Assembly (NCBI RefSeq): GCF_965198575.1
Contig: NZ_OZ240671.1
Span: 620,001 to 684,000, forward strand
Direction of reading: 5' to 3'
Source of the DNA: Lichenicola sp965198575
GTDB taxonomy: Bacteria > Pseudomonadota > Alphaproteobacteria > Acetobacterales > Acetobacteraceae
Length of the DNA: 64,000 bases
The first letter of the stretch is position 1. Every line of letters begins with the position of its first letter. Position numbers and translations under genes: made by a program. The notes beneath the pieces were generated by a model. It worked only from the letters and a program-made list of their open reading frames with translations, made no database searches and was not told the DNA's origin. Below, piece after piece: positions 32,850-41,075 of this stretch.

Positions 32850-33308
32850 CTACAATCCGCCGCGCAGGGCATCGATGTGGGTGCGGATCTCCAGCAGCCC
32901 GGGGATCCCGCGCTCGATCGCCACCTGCAGCGGCGTGCGCCCGGCGAACAGCGGTCCGCGATTGGGCAGATGGATCCACTCATCCGCGAGCGCCTCCGAC
33001 AGCAGCAGCCGCAAGCCCTTGAAGATGCCGACCAGGAGGCTGATCCGGGTCAGCATATCCTGCGACAGGCGCAGCGCCCGGTCCGGCCGCAGGCTTTCCT
33101 GCTTCTTCAGCCGGAACCAGCTCCGCTCCGACATGTCGCCGAGCAGCAGGCAGGTCTCCTCGGTATTGAGCTCCCAGAGATCCGCCAGCCGGATCATGCC
33201 GTCGATCGCCGACGGAGTCAGGCGCAGGCGCACCTGCGGATCCGAAAGGTTGAGCCGGCCGGCCGGCGTTGCCGCGACCGTCGGTCGATTGTCGAGAACC
33301 GCGTGCAT
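32850..33308 (-). CDS. Xre/MbcA/ParS-type antitoxin
   Basis: The start at MHAVLDNRP (152 aa) follows AGGAGG by four bases; an ATG ten codons upstream lies inside the operator. The N-terminal part is a Xre-like helix-turn-helix (IDGMIRLADLWELNTEETCLLLGDMSERSWFRLKK). The C-terminal part is the toxin-binding DUF2384 domain (LSQDMLTRISLLVGIFKGLRLLL, then WIHLPNRGPLFAGRTPLQVAIERGIPGLLEIRTHID). It neutralises the adjacent RES toxin and probably represses its own promoter. Confidence 0.9.
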   Translation of the reverse strand: MHAVLDNRPTVAATPAGRLNLSDPQVRLRLTPSAIDGMIRLADLWELNTEETCLLLGDMSERSWFRLKKQESLRPDRALRLSQDMLTRISLLVGIFKGLRLLLSEALADEWIHLPNRGPLFAGRTPLQVAIERGIPGLLEIRTHIDALRGGL

Positions 33309-33330
33309 GGTGCCTCCTGTCGGCATAGAT

Positions 33331-33346
33331 ACTGCCAAATGGCAGT
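33331..33346. promoter_or_regulatory. Palindromic operator of the RES-Xre operon
   Basis: ACTGCCA, two bases, TGGCAGT: perfect seven-base arms just upstream of the antitoxin ribosome-binding site. The place and symmetry fit autorepression by the antitoxin dimer. Confidence 0.6.
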
Positions 33347-33457
33347 CGGTTCAAGACGTGCGATCACATATTCGGATTCTCCGACATCGAGCTGCTTCGA
33401 GGGATCTTGTCCGGGGCACAGCTTGACTGTCCCCAGCCCGCTGCGCACATGCGCTGC

Positions 33458-33910
33458 ATGTCCAGCACCACTGCCGACCCGTTCGTCGTTCCCGAGGAAA
33501 CCACCGCTGCGGAGGCCATCGCCGCGATCGGCGAGGAGCTGGATGTGTTCGACGACTGGATGGAACGCTACCAGTACATCATCGAACTCGGCCGCAAGCT
33601 GCCGCCGTTTCCGGCCGAGTGGGCGAACGACGCGCACCGGGTGCCCGGCTGCCAGAGCCAGGTCTGGATGGAGTCCGCCCTGCGCGACGGCACCATGAGC
33701 TTTGCCGGCGCGTCGGATGCGGCCATCGTCTCGGGTCTTGTGGCGCTGCTGCTGCGTGTCTATTCCGGACGCAGCCCGACCGAGATCCTTGCCACCGACC
33801 CGGTGTTCCTGAAAGATCTCGGTCTCCTGGAGGCACTCTCGACAAACCGCGGCAACGGCATCGCCTCGATGGCGCGCGCCGTGCACCGGGCGGCGCAGGA
33901 CGCGGCCTGA
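33458..33910 (+). CDS. sufE: SufE-family sulfur acceptor protein
   Basis: SufE takes persulfide sulfur from the cysteine desulfurase SufS for iron-sulfur cluster building. The start at MSSTTADPFVV gives 150 residues. The motif DWMERYQYIIELGRKLPPFPAEW and the active Cys in HRVPGCQSQVWM are clear. Later, AIVSGLVALLLRVYSGRSPTEIL and the tail SMARAVHRAA complete the fold. No other suf genes are near. A longer form from 33407 is possible but starts with non-family residues. Confidence 0.92.
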   Translation: MSSTTADPFVVPEETTAAEAIAAIGEELDVFDDWMERYQYIIELGRKLPPFPAEWANDAHRVPGCQSQVWMESALRDGTMSFAGASDAAIVSGLVALLLRVYSGRSPTEILATDPVFLKDLGLLEALSTNRGNGIASMARAVHRAAQDAA

Positions 33911-33938
33911 CTCTCCGCCCGCGCAGGACCTGACCTGC

Positions 33939-35258
33939 CTAGAGGATGAAGCGGGACAGGTCGCCCTTCTGCGCCAGCGGTGCCACCCGCTCGCGCACCG
34001 CGGCCGCATCGATCCGGACGCTGTCGCCCGGCCGGTCCGAGGCCGAGAACGAGATGTCCTCGAGCAGCCGCTCCAGCACCGTCGCCAGCCGCCTGGCGCC
34101 GATGTTCTCGACCCGATCGTTGATGTCGGCGGCAAGATCAGCGAGCGCGTCGATCGCATCCTCGCTGAAATCGAGCACCACCTTCTCGGTGCCCATCAGC
34201 GCGCTGTACTGCTTCAGCAGCGAATGCTCCGGCTCGACCAGGATGCGGCGCAGGTCGTCACGGGTCAGCGGCGCCAGCTCGACGCGGATCGGCAGCCGCC
34301 CCTGCAGCTCCGGCAGCAGGTCCGCGGGCTTCGCCAGATGGAACGCGCCGGACGCGATGAACAGGACATGGTCGGTCTTCACCGGGCCATACTTGGTCGA
34401 CACCGTGGTGCCCTCGATCAGCGGCAGCAGGTCGCGCTGAACCCCCTCGCGGCTGACGTCGCCGCCACGGAAACCGCCCTCCGACGAGCGTGCGCACACC
34501 TTGTCGATCTCGTCGAGGAACACGATGCCGTGGTCCTGCGCGTGCGCCACCGCCTCGCGGGTCAGGCTGTCGTTGTCGAGCAGCCGGTCGCTCTCCTCCC
34601 GGATGAGTGCCGTGCGCGCCGCCTCGACGGTCATGCGGCGGGGTTGCGCGTTCTTGCCGAACATCCCCTTCATCATGTCGCCAAGATTGATGACGCTGCC
34701 GCCCTGCATGCCGGGGATGTCCATCTGCCCGATCGGCGCCCCTTGAGGCTCCGACACGGCGACCTCGACCTCCTTCTGCTCCAGCTCGCCATCACGCAGC
34801 ATGCGCCGGAACTTGATCTTGGTGTCGGCGGACGCGGTCGCACCCACCAGCGCATCGACCAGCCGGTCCTCCGCACCCTTCTCGGCATGCACCTGCACGT
34901 CGCGCCGCTTCAATTCGCGCAGCATGTTGAGGCTGACCTCGACCAGGTCGCGCACGATGCTCTCGACGTCGCGCCCGACATAGCCGACCTCGGTGAACTT
35001 GGTCGCCTCCACCTTCAGGAACGGCGCCTGCGCCAGCTTCGCCAGCCTGCGTGCAATCTCGGTCTTGCCGCAGCCGGTCGGCCCGATCATCAGGATGTTC
35101 TTCGGCACCACCTCGTCGCGGATCCCGTCCGGGAGTTGCGACCTGCGCCAGCGATTGCGCAGCGCGATCGCCACCGCCCGCTTGGCGTCACCCTGGCCGA
35201 CGATGAAGCGGTCGAGCTCGGCGACGATCTCGCGCGGGGAGTAGGTGGGGACATCCAT
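33939..35258 (-). CDS. hslU: HslU, ATPase subunit of the HslVU protease
   Basis: AAA+ unfoldase feeding proteins to the HslV chamber. 439 residues starting at MDVPTYSPREIVAELDRFIVGQ. Walker A is MIGPTGCGKTEIARRLA, the pore loop is in EVGYVGRDVESI, the I domain runs about 110-240, and Walker B is GIVFLDEIDKV. Sensor and C-terminal motifs include LPELQGRLPIRVEL and ENIGARRLATVLERLLEDISF. The C-terminal tail SRFIL, which docks into HslV, is present. Its ATG overlaps the hslV stop by ATGA. Confidence 0.98.
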   Translation of the reverse strand: MDVPTYSPREIVAELDRFIVGQGDAKRAVAIALRNRWRRSQLPDGIRDEVVPKNILMIGPTGCGKTEIARRLAKLAQAPFLKVEATKFTEVGYVGRDVESIVRDLVEVSLNMLRELKRRDVQVHAEKGAEDRLVDALVGATASADTKIKFRRMLRDGELEQKEVEVAVSEPQGAPIGQMDIPGMQGGSVINLGDMMKGMFGKNAQPRRMTVEAARTALIREESDRLLDNDSLTREAVAHAQDHGIVFLDEIDKVCARSSEGGFRGGDVSREGVQRDLLPLIEGTTVSTKYGPVKTDHVLFIASGAFHLAKPADLLPELQGRLPIRVELAPLTRDDLRRILVEPEHSLLKQYSALMGTEKVVLDFSEDAIDALADLAADINDRVENIGARRLATVLERLLEDISFSASDRPGDSVRIDAAAVRERVAPLAQKGDLSRFIL

Positions 35259-35863
35259 CAGCGTGACTCCCCGGCATGGCTGCCAGCCGGCTTGGACCCG
35301 AGCGTTTCGACGATCAGGGCGTGGTTGGTATAGACGCAGATGTCGCCGGCGATCCGCATCGCCCGCCGGGCGACCTCCTCCGCATCGAGCCCGTCGACGG
35401 TGAGCAACGCGCGCGCCGCCGCCAGCGCGTAGTTGCCGCCGGAACCGATCGCGATCACGCCATCCTCCGGCTCCAGCACGTCGCCGTTGCCGGTCAGGGT
35501 GAAGGAGCGGGTCTCGTCGGCCACCGCCATCATCGCCTCCAGCCGGCGCAGGTAGCGGTCTGTGCGCCAATCCTTGGCGAGTTCGACGCAGGCCCGTTCC
35601 AGCTGGTTCGGGTAGCGCTCCAGCTTGGCCTCGAGCCGCTCCAGCAGGGTGAATGCGTCGGCGGTCGCGCCGGCAAACCCGGACAGGATGGCGCCGTTCG
35701 GCCCGATCCGCCGGACCTTGCGGGCGTTGCCCTTGATGACGGTCTGCCCGAGCGTCACCTGGCCATCGCCGGCCATTGCCACCTGGTTGCCGTGCCTGAC
35801 GCACAGGATGGTGGTTCCGTGCCAGCCGATTGGATCGTGGCTGGTCGATTGAGTGTTCTGCAT
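35258..35863 (-). CDS. hslV: HslV, peptidase subunit of the HslVU protease
   Basis: Proteasome-like threonine peptidase, 201 residues. Propeptide removal at WHG/TTILCVRHGNQVAMAGDGQVTLGQTV exposes the catalytic Thr17. The Lys in VIKGNARKVRR, GFAGATADAFTLLERLEAKLE and AIGSGGNYALAAARAL are family marks. The propeptide of 16 residues is longer than in E. coli, where it is one. It is transcribed with hslU, their coding regions overlapping by four bases. No heat-shock promoter was identified with confidence. Confidence 0.97.
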   Translation of the reverse strand: MQNTQSTSHDPIGWHGTTILCVRHGNQVAMAGDGQVTLGQTVIKGNARKVRRIGPNGAILSGFAGATADAFTLLERLEAKLERYPNQLERACVELAKDWRTDRYLRRLEAMMAVADETRSFTLTGNGDVLEPEDGVIAIGSGGNYALAAARALLTVDGLDAEEVARRAMRIAGDICVYTNHALIVETLGSKPAGSHAGESR

Positions 35864-35922
35864 GACAGGAGGAGATAGGTCTTGGGCCCGCTAGCACAAG
35901 CCGCGTGGCCGGGAGCGGTCCG

Positions 35923-36309
35923 CTACTCGACGGGCCGGGCTGCCACGTCCTGCCTGGCGATCATCTCCCTGGCCGCCGCCACCAGCTCGCTCGGACGGAA
36001 CGGCTTCAGCATCAGCATCTCACCGGGCCCCATCACGTGACCCTGCACGGCGTCCGGCCGCCCGGTGATGTAGATGATCGCAAGCCCCGGGAAGACGATC
36101 TGGGCGATGCCGGCGATCACGAAGCCATTGCGCCGCGTGCCGAGATCCAGGTCGGTGACGAACACCTTCGGCGGCACCGGCCGACGTAGCGCGGCGAGCG
36201 CCTCGGTTTCGTCGCCGGCGACGATCACGTCGAGCCCCTCGTCGCGCAGCGCCTCGAGCAGCGCCGTGCGGACCAGCGGATCGTCGTCGAGGAGCAGCAG
36301 GTCACACAT
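35923..36309 (-). CDS. Single-domain response regulator
   Basis: A 128-residue CheY-like receiver with no output domain. The acidic pair is in LLLDDDPLVRTAL, the phospho-acceptor Asp is in VFVTDLDLGTRRNGF and the conserved Lys is in LMLKPFRPSEL. The switch Thr is in YITGRPDAV. Such proteins relay phosphate within multi-step systems or inhibit kinases. The two receiver-kinases at 39.4-43.1 kb lack an obvious regulator, so it is a candidate partner, though only by proximity. Confidence 0.88.
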   Translation of the reverse strand: MCDLLLLDDDPLVRTALLEALRDEGLDVIVAGDETEALAALRRPVPPKVFVTDLDLGTRRNGFVIAGIAQIVFPGLAIIYITGRPDAVQGHVMGPGEMLMLKPFRPSELVAAAREMIARQDVAARPVE

Positions 36310-36431
36310 GTCATCGTCCTCGCCGCATCCCCGCGCCGACCACTAGCGTTCCACTAACGCTGAAGTTGCGGCGCCAGCCACCCGGCCGTGGCCCGCCGGA
36401 CGCCCTGGAAACCAGATATGGAGCACGAGAG

Positions 36432-36860
36432 ATGGTCGCGCAGACGCCGAGACTGAGCCACCTGCTGGAGACCTCGATCTACGTCGCGGACCTCGATCGG
36501 GCCGAGGCGTTCTACCGGCGCGTGCTCGGGCTCGAGCGCTTCCTCCGCGACGACCGGATGAGCGCGCTCGGGCTGCCCGGCAATGCGGTGCTGCTGCTGT
36601 TCGCCAAGGGCGGCTCCGTCGAGCCGACCCCTACCGATGGCGGCGGCGACATTCCGCCCCATGATGGCGGCGGCTCGGTGCATCTCTGCCTCGCCATCCC
36701 GCTCGGCGAACTCGCACGCTGGGAGGCGCATTTCGAGGCGCAGGCGGTGCCGGTCGTGAGCCGCATCACCTGGCCGCGCGGTGGCACCAGCCTCTACATC
36801 CGCGATCCGGACGACAGCCTGCTCGAACTCGCAACCCCCGGCCTGTGGCCCAGCTGGTGA
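36432..36860 (+). CDS. VOC-family (glyoxalase-like) protein
   Basis: 142 residues with two beta-alpha-beta-beta-beta modules: LLETSIYVADLDRAEAFYRRVLGLERFLRD at the start and TSLYIRDPDDSLLELATPGLW at the end. Metal-binding His and Glu positions can be matched (His10 in LSHLLETS, His in SVHLCLAIPLGEL, Glu in LLELATP). The family includes dioxygenases, glyoxalases and resistance proteins; no substrate can be assigned. The frame runs on upstream to 36366, but the first conserved residues follow this ATG. Confidence 0.82.
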   Translation: MVAQTPRLSHLLETSIYVADLDRAEAFYRRVLGLERFLRDDRMSALGLPGNAVLLLFAKGGSVEPTPTDGGGDIPPHDGGGSVHLCLAIPLGELARWEAHFEAQAVPVVSRITWPRGGTSLYIRDPDDSLLELATPGLWPSW

Positions 36861-37253
36861 GTAAAGGATCCTCCGGGGCGCGTTATGCTGTGCTGCGCAA
36901 TATCGCTTCTGCAAAAGACCCCGTCTCAGAAAGTTTGTTGCGATACGAATCCAATTTTGTTATTTAGCGGTAGCAAGAGTTCAAAAGAGAGACGAGACAT
37001 CCAGCACAAACCGCCACGCAGGCCGGTCCGTGCGGCCATCGAGGCTGCCGGGTTGAAAGTTACGGAACAGGAATGATGCCGTGCAACGCACTGATCCGTC
37101 GCATGAGCCGCGACGGGCGCAAACCGGCGCTTCCGGCTGCCGAGATGAGCGGCCTGTGCAGATGCCCTGCCGGGGTCGAGAGAACCGTCGACAACCGTCG
37201 GGTCGAAGGATGGCAGTGACCGGACCTGTCCGGCAGGCACCGTCGGAACGCCT
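36861..37253. other. AT-richer intergenic region upstream of the GGDEF-EAL gene
   Basis: No gene is supported here; a 63-codon plus-strand frame at 36885-37076 has no recognisable features. From about 36895 to 37000 the sequence is markedly AT-rich, which suits a promoter or regulatory region for the downstream gene, but no boxes could be assigned. Confidence 0.4.
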
Positions 37254-39377
37254 GTGCCTGCGATCACGGTCGAAGGCGACACCGTGAACCGGGTGCTCCT
37301 CATCACCGACGACGCCACGCATGCCCGGACGATCCAGGATGCTCTCGGCGCCTCGCGGCATGGGCCGTTCGACGTCACCTGGGTCATGACGCTGGTCGCC
37401 GGCATCGAGCTGCTGGTCCCTGCCGGCGCCGATGCGATCATGGTGAGCCTGTCGCTGCCGGACAGCGGCGGGCTTTCCAGCCTGGACCGGCTCATCGGGA
37501 TCGCGCCGAACATGCCGATCGTGGCGATCTCGGCGGTGGTCGACGAGGATCTCGAGGCCGAGACGATCCGGCGTGGCGGCCGCGCCTGCCTGGCACCCTC
37601 GGACCTCTCGACCGGCCTGGTGGCCCAGCTCCTGTACGACATCATCCGCCAGAGGTCCCTGGACCACCTGCACCAGACCGAGATGGCGCGCGCCGCGATC
37701 GTCCTGAACGCGATCGGCGATGCCGTGATCAGCACCGACATGCAGGGTCATATCGACTACATGAACGCCGCGGCCGAGGGCCTAACGGGGTGGCTACGCG
37801 AGGATGCCGAAGGCCAGCCGATCGACCAGGTCATGCAGATCGTCAACGGCACCACGCGCCGACGCGAGGAAAGCCCGATCGGGATGGTCCTGCGCAGCGG
37901 CAAGCCGGCAGACCTGGCGCCGGACGCCTTCCTGATCAGGCGCGACGGCACCGAGATCCCGATCGAGGATTCCGTATCGCCGATCAACGACTGGAGCGGC
38001 CAGATCGTCGGCGCCGTGCTGGTGTTCCACGATGTCGGCGCGGCACAGGCGATGGCCCGCAAGATGACCTACCTGGCCCAGTACGACTTCCTGACCGACC
38101 TGCCGAACCGCGTCCTGCTGAACGACCGCATCGCCCAGGCGATCAAGACCTCGCAGCGCAACAACGCCACCATCGCGGTGATGTTTCTCGATCTCGACGG
38201 CTTCAAGCACATCAACGACAGCCTCGGGCACGAGAGCGGCGACCGGTTCCTGCAATCGGTGGCACGACGGCTGACCGATGCCGTGCGCAAGTCGGACACG
38301 GTGAGCCGGCGTGGCGGCGACGAGTTCCTGATCCTGCTGTCCGAGATCAAGGATGCCGAGAACGCGGCGGCGATCGCCGAGAAGATCATCGCCTCGCTGA
38401 AGCTGCCGCACATGATCCGCGGCACCGAGGCATACGTGACGGTCAGCATCGGCATCAGCATCTGCCCGACCGACGGCTCCGATCCGGAGAAGCTGATCAA
38501 GAGCGCCGATACGGCGATGTACTACGCCAAGGCGGCCGGCGGCGACCGCTACCAGTTCTTTGGCGCGGAAATGAACGTGCGTGCCGTGGAGCGGCATTTC
38601 ATCGAGGGCCATCTGCGCCAGGCGCTCGACCGCGGCGAGTTCGTGTTGCACTACCAGCCGATCGTGAACCTGCATTCGGGCCGCATTACCGGTGCGGAGG
38701 CGCTGCTGCGCTGGAAAAGCAGCGAGCGCGGGCTGGTGTTCCCGCCCGACTTCATCGCGATCGCCGAGGATAGCGGCCTGATCGTGCCGATCGGCCAGTG
38801 GGTGCTGCGCGAGGCCTGCACCCAGGCCAGGCGCTGGTGCAATGCCGGGCTGCCGAGAATGTCGATCGCGGTCAACATCTCCGCCGTCGAATTCCGGCGC
38901 CGCGACTTCCTGGACGGTGTGCGCAGCATCGTCCAGGGGACCGGGATCGATCCGCATCTGCTGCAGTTCGAGATCACCGAGAGCGTGCTGATGCAGGATG
39001 TCCGCGCCGGGGCCGCGATCCTGGCAGACCTAAAATCGCTCGGGCTGCGCATCGCCCTGGATGATTTCGGCACCGGCTATTCCAGCCTGAGCTACCTGAA
39101 CCAGTTCCCGATCGACATCCTGAAGATCGACAAGTCGTTCGTGCAGGACATCGATGCCGGCAGCGAGAACGGCATCATCGCGAGCGCGGTGATCGGCATG
39201 GGCAACAGCCTGCGCAAGGGCATCGTTGCCGAAGGCGTCGAGAACATCAGCCAGCTCGATTTCCTGAACGGGCTGCACTGCGCCGAGGGCCAGGGCTTCC
39301 TGTTCAGCCATCCGGTGCCGGCCGAAGCGTTTGCCGGACTGCTGGCGAACGGTCTGCCCGAGCGCATCGCCGAGTAG
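37254..39377 (+). CDS. Receiver-like-PAS-GGDEF-EAL cyclic-di-GMP protein
   Basis: 707 residues from a GTG; a second GTG ten codons in (37284) is equally possible. The N-terminal 120 residues resemble a CheY receiver (VLLITDDATHART) but have Ser where the phospho-acceptor Asp belongs (IMVSLSLPDSGGL), so it is likely not phosphorylated. A PAS domain (about 145-265) is followed by GGDEF near residue 354 with an RKSD inhibition site five residues before it. The EAL domain (GAEALLRW near 482) keeps NIS, DDFGTGYSSL, KIDKSF, AEGVEN and QGFLF. Both enzyme domains look active. It is convergent with the chemosensory operon. Confidence 0.92.
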   Translation: MPAITVEGDTVNRVLLITDDATHARTIQDALGASRHGPFDVTWVMTLVAGIELLVPAGADAIMVSLSLPDSGGLSSLDRLIGIAPNMPIVAISAVVDEDLEAETIRRGGRACLAPSDLSTGLVAQLLYDIIRQRSLDHLHQTEMARAAIVLNAIGDAVISTDMQGHIDYMNAAAEGLTGWLREDAEGQPIDQVMQIVNGTTRRREESPIGMVLRSGKPADLAPDAFLIRRDGTEIPIEDSVSPINDWSGQIVGAVLVFHDVGAAQAMARKMTYLAQYDFLTDLPNRVLLNDRIAQAIKTSQRNNATIAVMFLDLDGFKHINDSLGHESGDRFLQSVARRLTDAVRKSDTVSRRGGDEFLILLSEIKDAENAAAIAEKIIASLKLPHMIRGTEAYVTVSIGISICPTDGSDPEKLIKSADTAMYYAKAAGGDRYQFFGAEMNVRAVERHFIEGHLRQALDRGEFVLHYQPIVNLHSGRITGAEALLRWKSSERGLVFPPDFIAIAEDSGLIVPIGQWVLREACTQARRWCNAGLPRMSIAVNISAVEFRRRDFLDGVRSIVQGTGIDPHLLQFEITESVLMQDVRAGAAILADLKSLGLRIALDDFGTGYSSLSYLNQFPIDILKIDKSFVQDIDAGSENGIIASAVIGMGNSLRKGIVAEGVENISQLDFLNGLHCAEGQGFLFSHPVPAEAFAGLLANGLPERIAE

Positions 39378-39424
39378 GCCGCGACCGTCCGAGCCGCCAG
39401 GGCGGCCACCACGCCGGCGGACAA

Positions 39425-41050
39425 TCAGGCTGGCAGGCTGGCGGCGCTCGGTATGTCTGCCGACCCGGGCGCACACGGCAGGCAGAGCTCGAAGCTGGTG
39501 CCGGCGCCGGGTGCGGTGCGCAGCCGGACGGCACCGCCGGATTGCTGCATGAAGCCATAGACCATCGACAGCCCAAGCCCGGTGCCGCGACCGATCTCCT
39601 TGGTGGTGAAGAACGGCTCGAAGATCCGCGCCGCAACCTCCGGGGTCATGCCCACGCCGGTATCCTGGACACGCACCGCCACCACGTCACCCGGTGGCAT
39701 CGCCCCTGCCATGAGCTGGTGGCTGTCGTCATGGCCGCCGGCCCGCGCGCCATCCGCATGGTCCGGCGCGCGCAGCAGGCGGGTTGCCAGCGTGATGGTG
39801 CCGCGACCGTTCATCGCATCGCGGGCGTTGATGCAGAGGTTGAGCAGCGCCAGCTCGAGTTGCGCCGGGTCGATCAGCGCGCACGGCAGCGCCGCATCGA
39901 AATCCTGGGTGATGCGGATGCCCGGCCGGTCGATGCTGCGGGTCAGCAGGTCGTCCATCGCCTGCACCAGCGCGTTCACCTCGACCGCCACCGACGCGGT
40001 CTCGCGCTGCCGGCTGAAGCTGAGCAGGCGCTGGGTCAGCGCCGCACCGCGCTCGGCCGCCGCCGTCGCGGTCTCGATCAGCCGCTTCATGCGGGCATCG
40101 TCGGTGCTGGTGCGCTGCGCCAGCTCCAGGCTGCCCAGGATCGCGGTCAGCAGGTTGTTGAAATCATGCGCGACGCCGCCCGCCATGGTGCCCAGCGCCT
40201 GCATCCGGTCGGCCTGCCGCAGCCGATCCTCCATGGCGCGGCGGGCACTCACGTCACGCTCGAACGTCGCCAGCGCGCGGGGCTGTCCGGCTCCGTCGCG
40301 CAATGGTCCGCGCAGACGCTCCATCCAGTGCACCCGGCCCTCGCGCTCGACCGGCCGGGTGACGCTGGTAGCATGGCCACGCCCCTCCAGCGCCCGCCGG
40401 TCATCCCCCTCCAGGGAGTCCAGCTCTCGCAGCAGCGGACTCGCAGCGGTTGCTTCCTGGTCGTGCTGCCCGGCCAGCAGCTCGCGCTCGGTGCGGCCGA
40501 CGCATGCCTCGACGTCGTGTCCGAGCCGCGCCGCCGCCACCGCGTTCAGCCGCAGGAAGCGTCCGTCCAGGTCCTTGAAGGAGAGGCCGTCATCGGCGCT
40601 GTCCATCAACCCGCGCAGCAGCATGCGTTCGGTGCGCAGCGCCTGCGCCAGCCGGGCCCGCTGCGCCGCCTGGCGGATCATCGCGAGCAGGGCCGCCGGC
40701 TCCCAGGGCTTGTGCGCGTAGCCGGAAATGCGGCCGTCATTCAGCGCCGCCACCACGGCACTCAGGTCGGCGTAGCCGGTCAGCAGCAGTGCCTCCGCCT
40801 CGGTCAGGTTGCGCGCGCGGGCCAGGAACGCGTCGCCGGTCATCCCCGGCATGCGCTGGTCCGAGACGATCACCGCGACGTCCGGATGACGCTCGAGCAT
40901 CGCCAGAGCCTCATGCGGCGACACCGTCGCGAGCACGCTGAACTCGTCCTCGAGCATGTCCTCCAGGGCGACGAGGATGTCGGGCTCGTCATCGACCAGC
41001 AGCACCTTCGGCAGGCCCGCAGCGGGCGGCCGGAACGGGTCGATCAGCAT
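39425..41050 (-). CDS. Receiver-PAS-histidine kinase
   Basis: 541 residues from MLIDPFRPPAAG. An N-terminal receiver (VLLVDDEPDILVALEDML; acceptor Asp in VIVSDQRMPGMTGD; Lys in YAHKPWEP) is followed by a PAS domain (about 150-285). The HisKA site is GGVAHDFNNLLTAILGSLELA and the ATPase has N box LNLCINARDAM, G1 VQDTGVGMTPE and G2 GRGTGLGLSMVYGF. It lacks membrane helices, so it senses inside the cell or takes input from the chemosensory kinase through its receiver. It is the last gene of the operon, 25 bases after the previous one. Confidence 0.9.
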   Translation of the reverse strand: MLIDPFRPPAAGLPKVLLVDDEPDILVALEDMLEDEFSVLATVSPHEALAMLERHPDVAVIVSDQRMPGMTGDAFLARARNLTEAEALLLTGYADLSAVVAALNDGRISGYAHKPWEPAALLAMIRQAAQRARLAQALRTERMLLRGLMDSADDGLSFKDLDGRFLRLNAVAAARLGHDVEACVGRTERELLAGQHDQEATAASPLLRELDSLEGDDRRALEGRGHATSVTRPVEREGRVHWMERLRGPLRDGAGQPRALATFERDVSARRAMEDRLRQADRMQALGTMAGGVAHDFNNLLTAILGSLELAQRTSTDDARMKRLIETATAAAERGAALTQRLLSFSRQRETASVAVEVNALVQAMDDLLTRSIDRPGIRITQDFDAALPCALIDPAQLELALLNLCINARDAMNGRGTITLATRLLRAPDHADGARAGGHDDSHQLMAGAMPPGDVVAVRVQDTGVGMTPEVAARIFEPFFTTKEIGRGTGLGLSMVYGFMQQSGGAVRLRTAPGAGTSFELCLPCAPGSADIPSAASLPA

Positions 41051-41075
41051 GTCCGCACCGGGATCGCGACCATCA

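Noticed and set aside
36885..37076. A 63-codon plus-strand frame in the AT-rich gap before the second GGDEF-EAL gene
   Set aside because: No ribosome-binding site, no domain and mixed composition. It is more likely promoter DNA.
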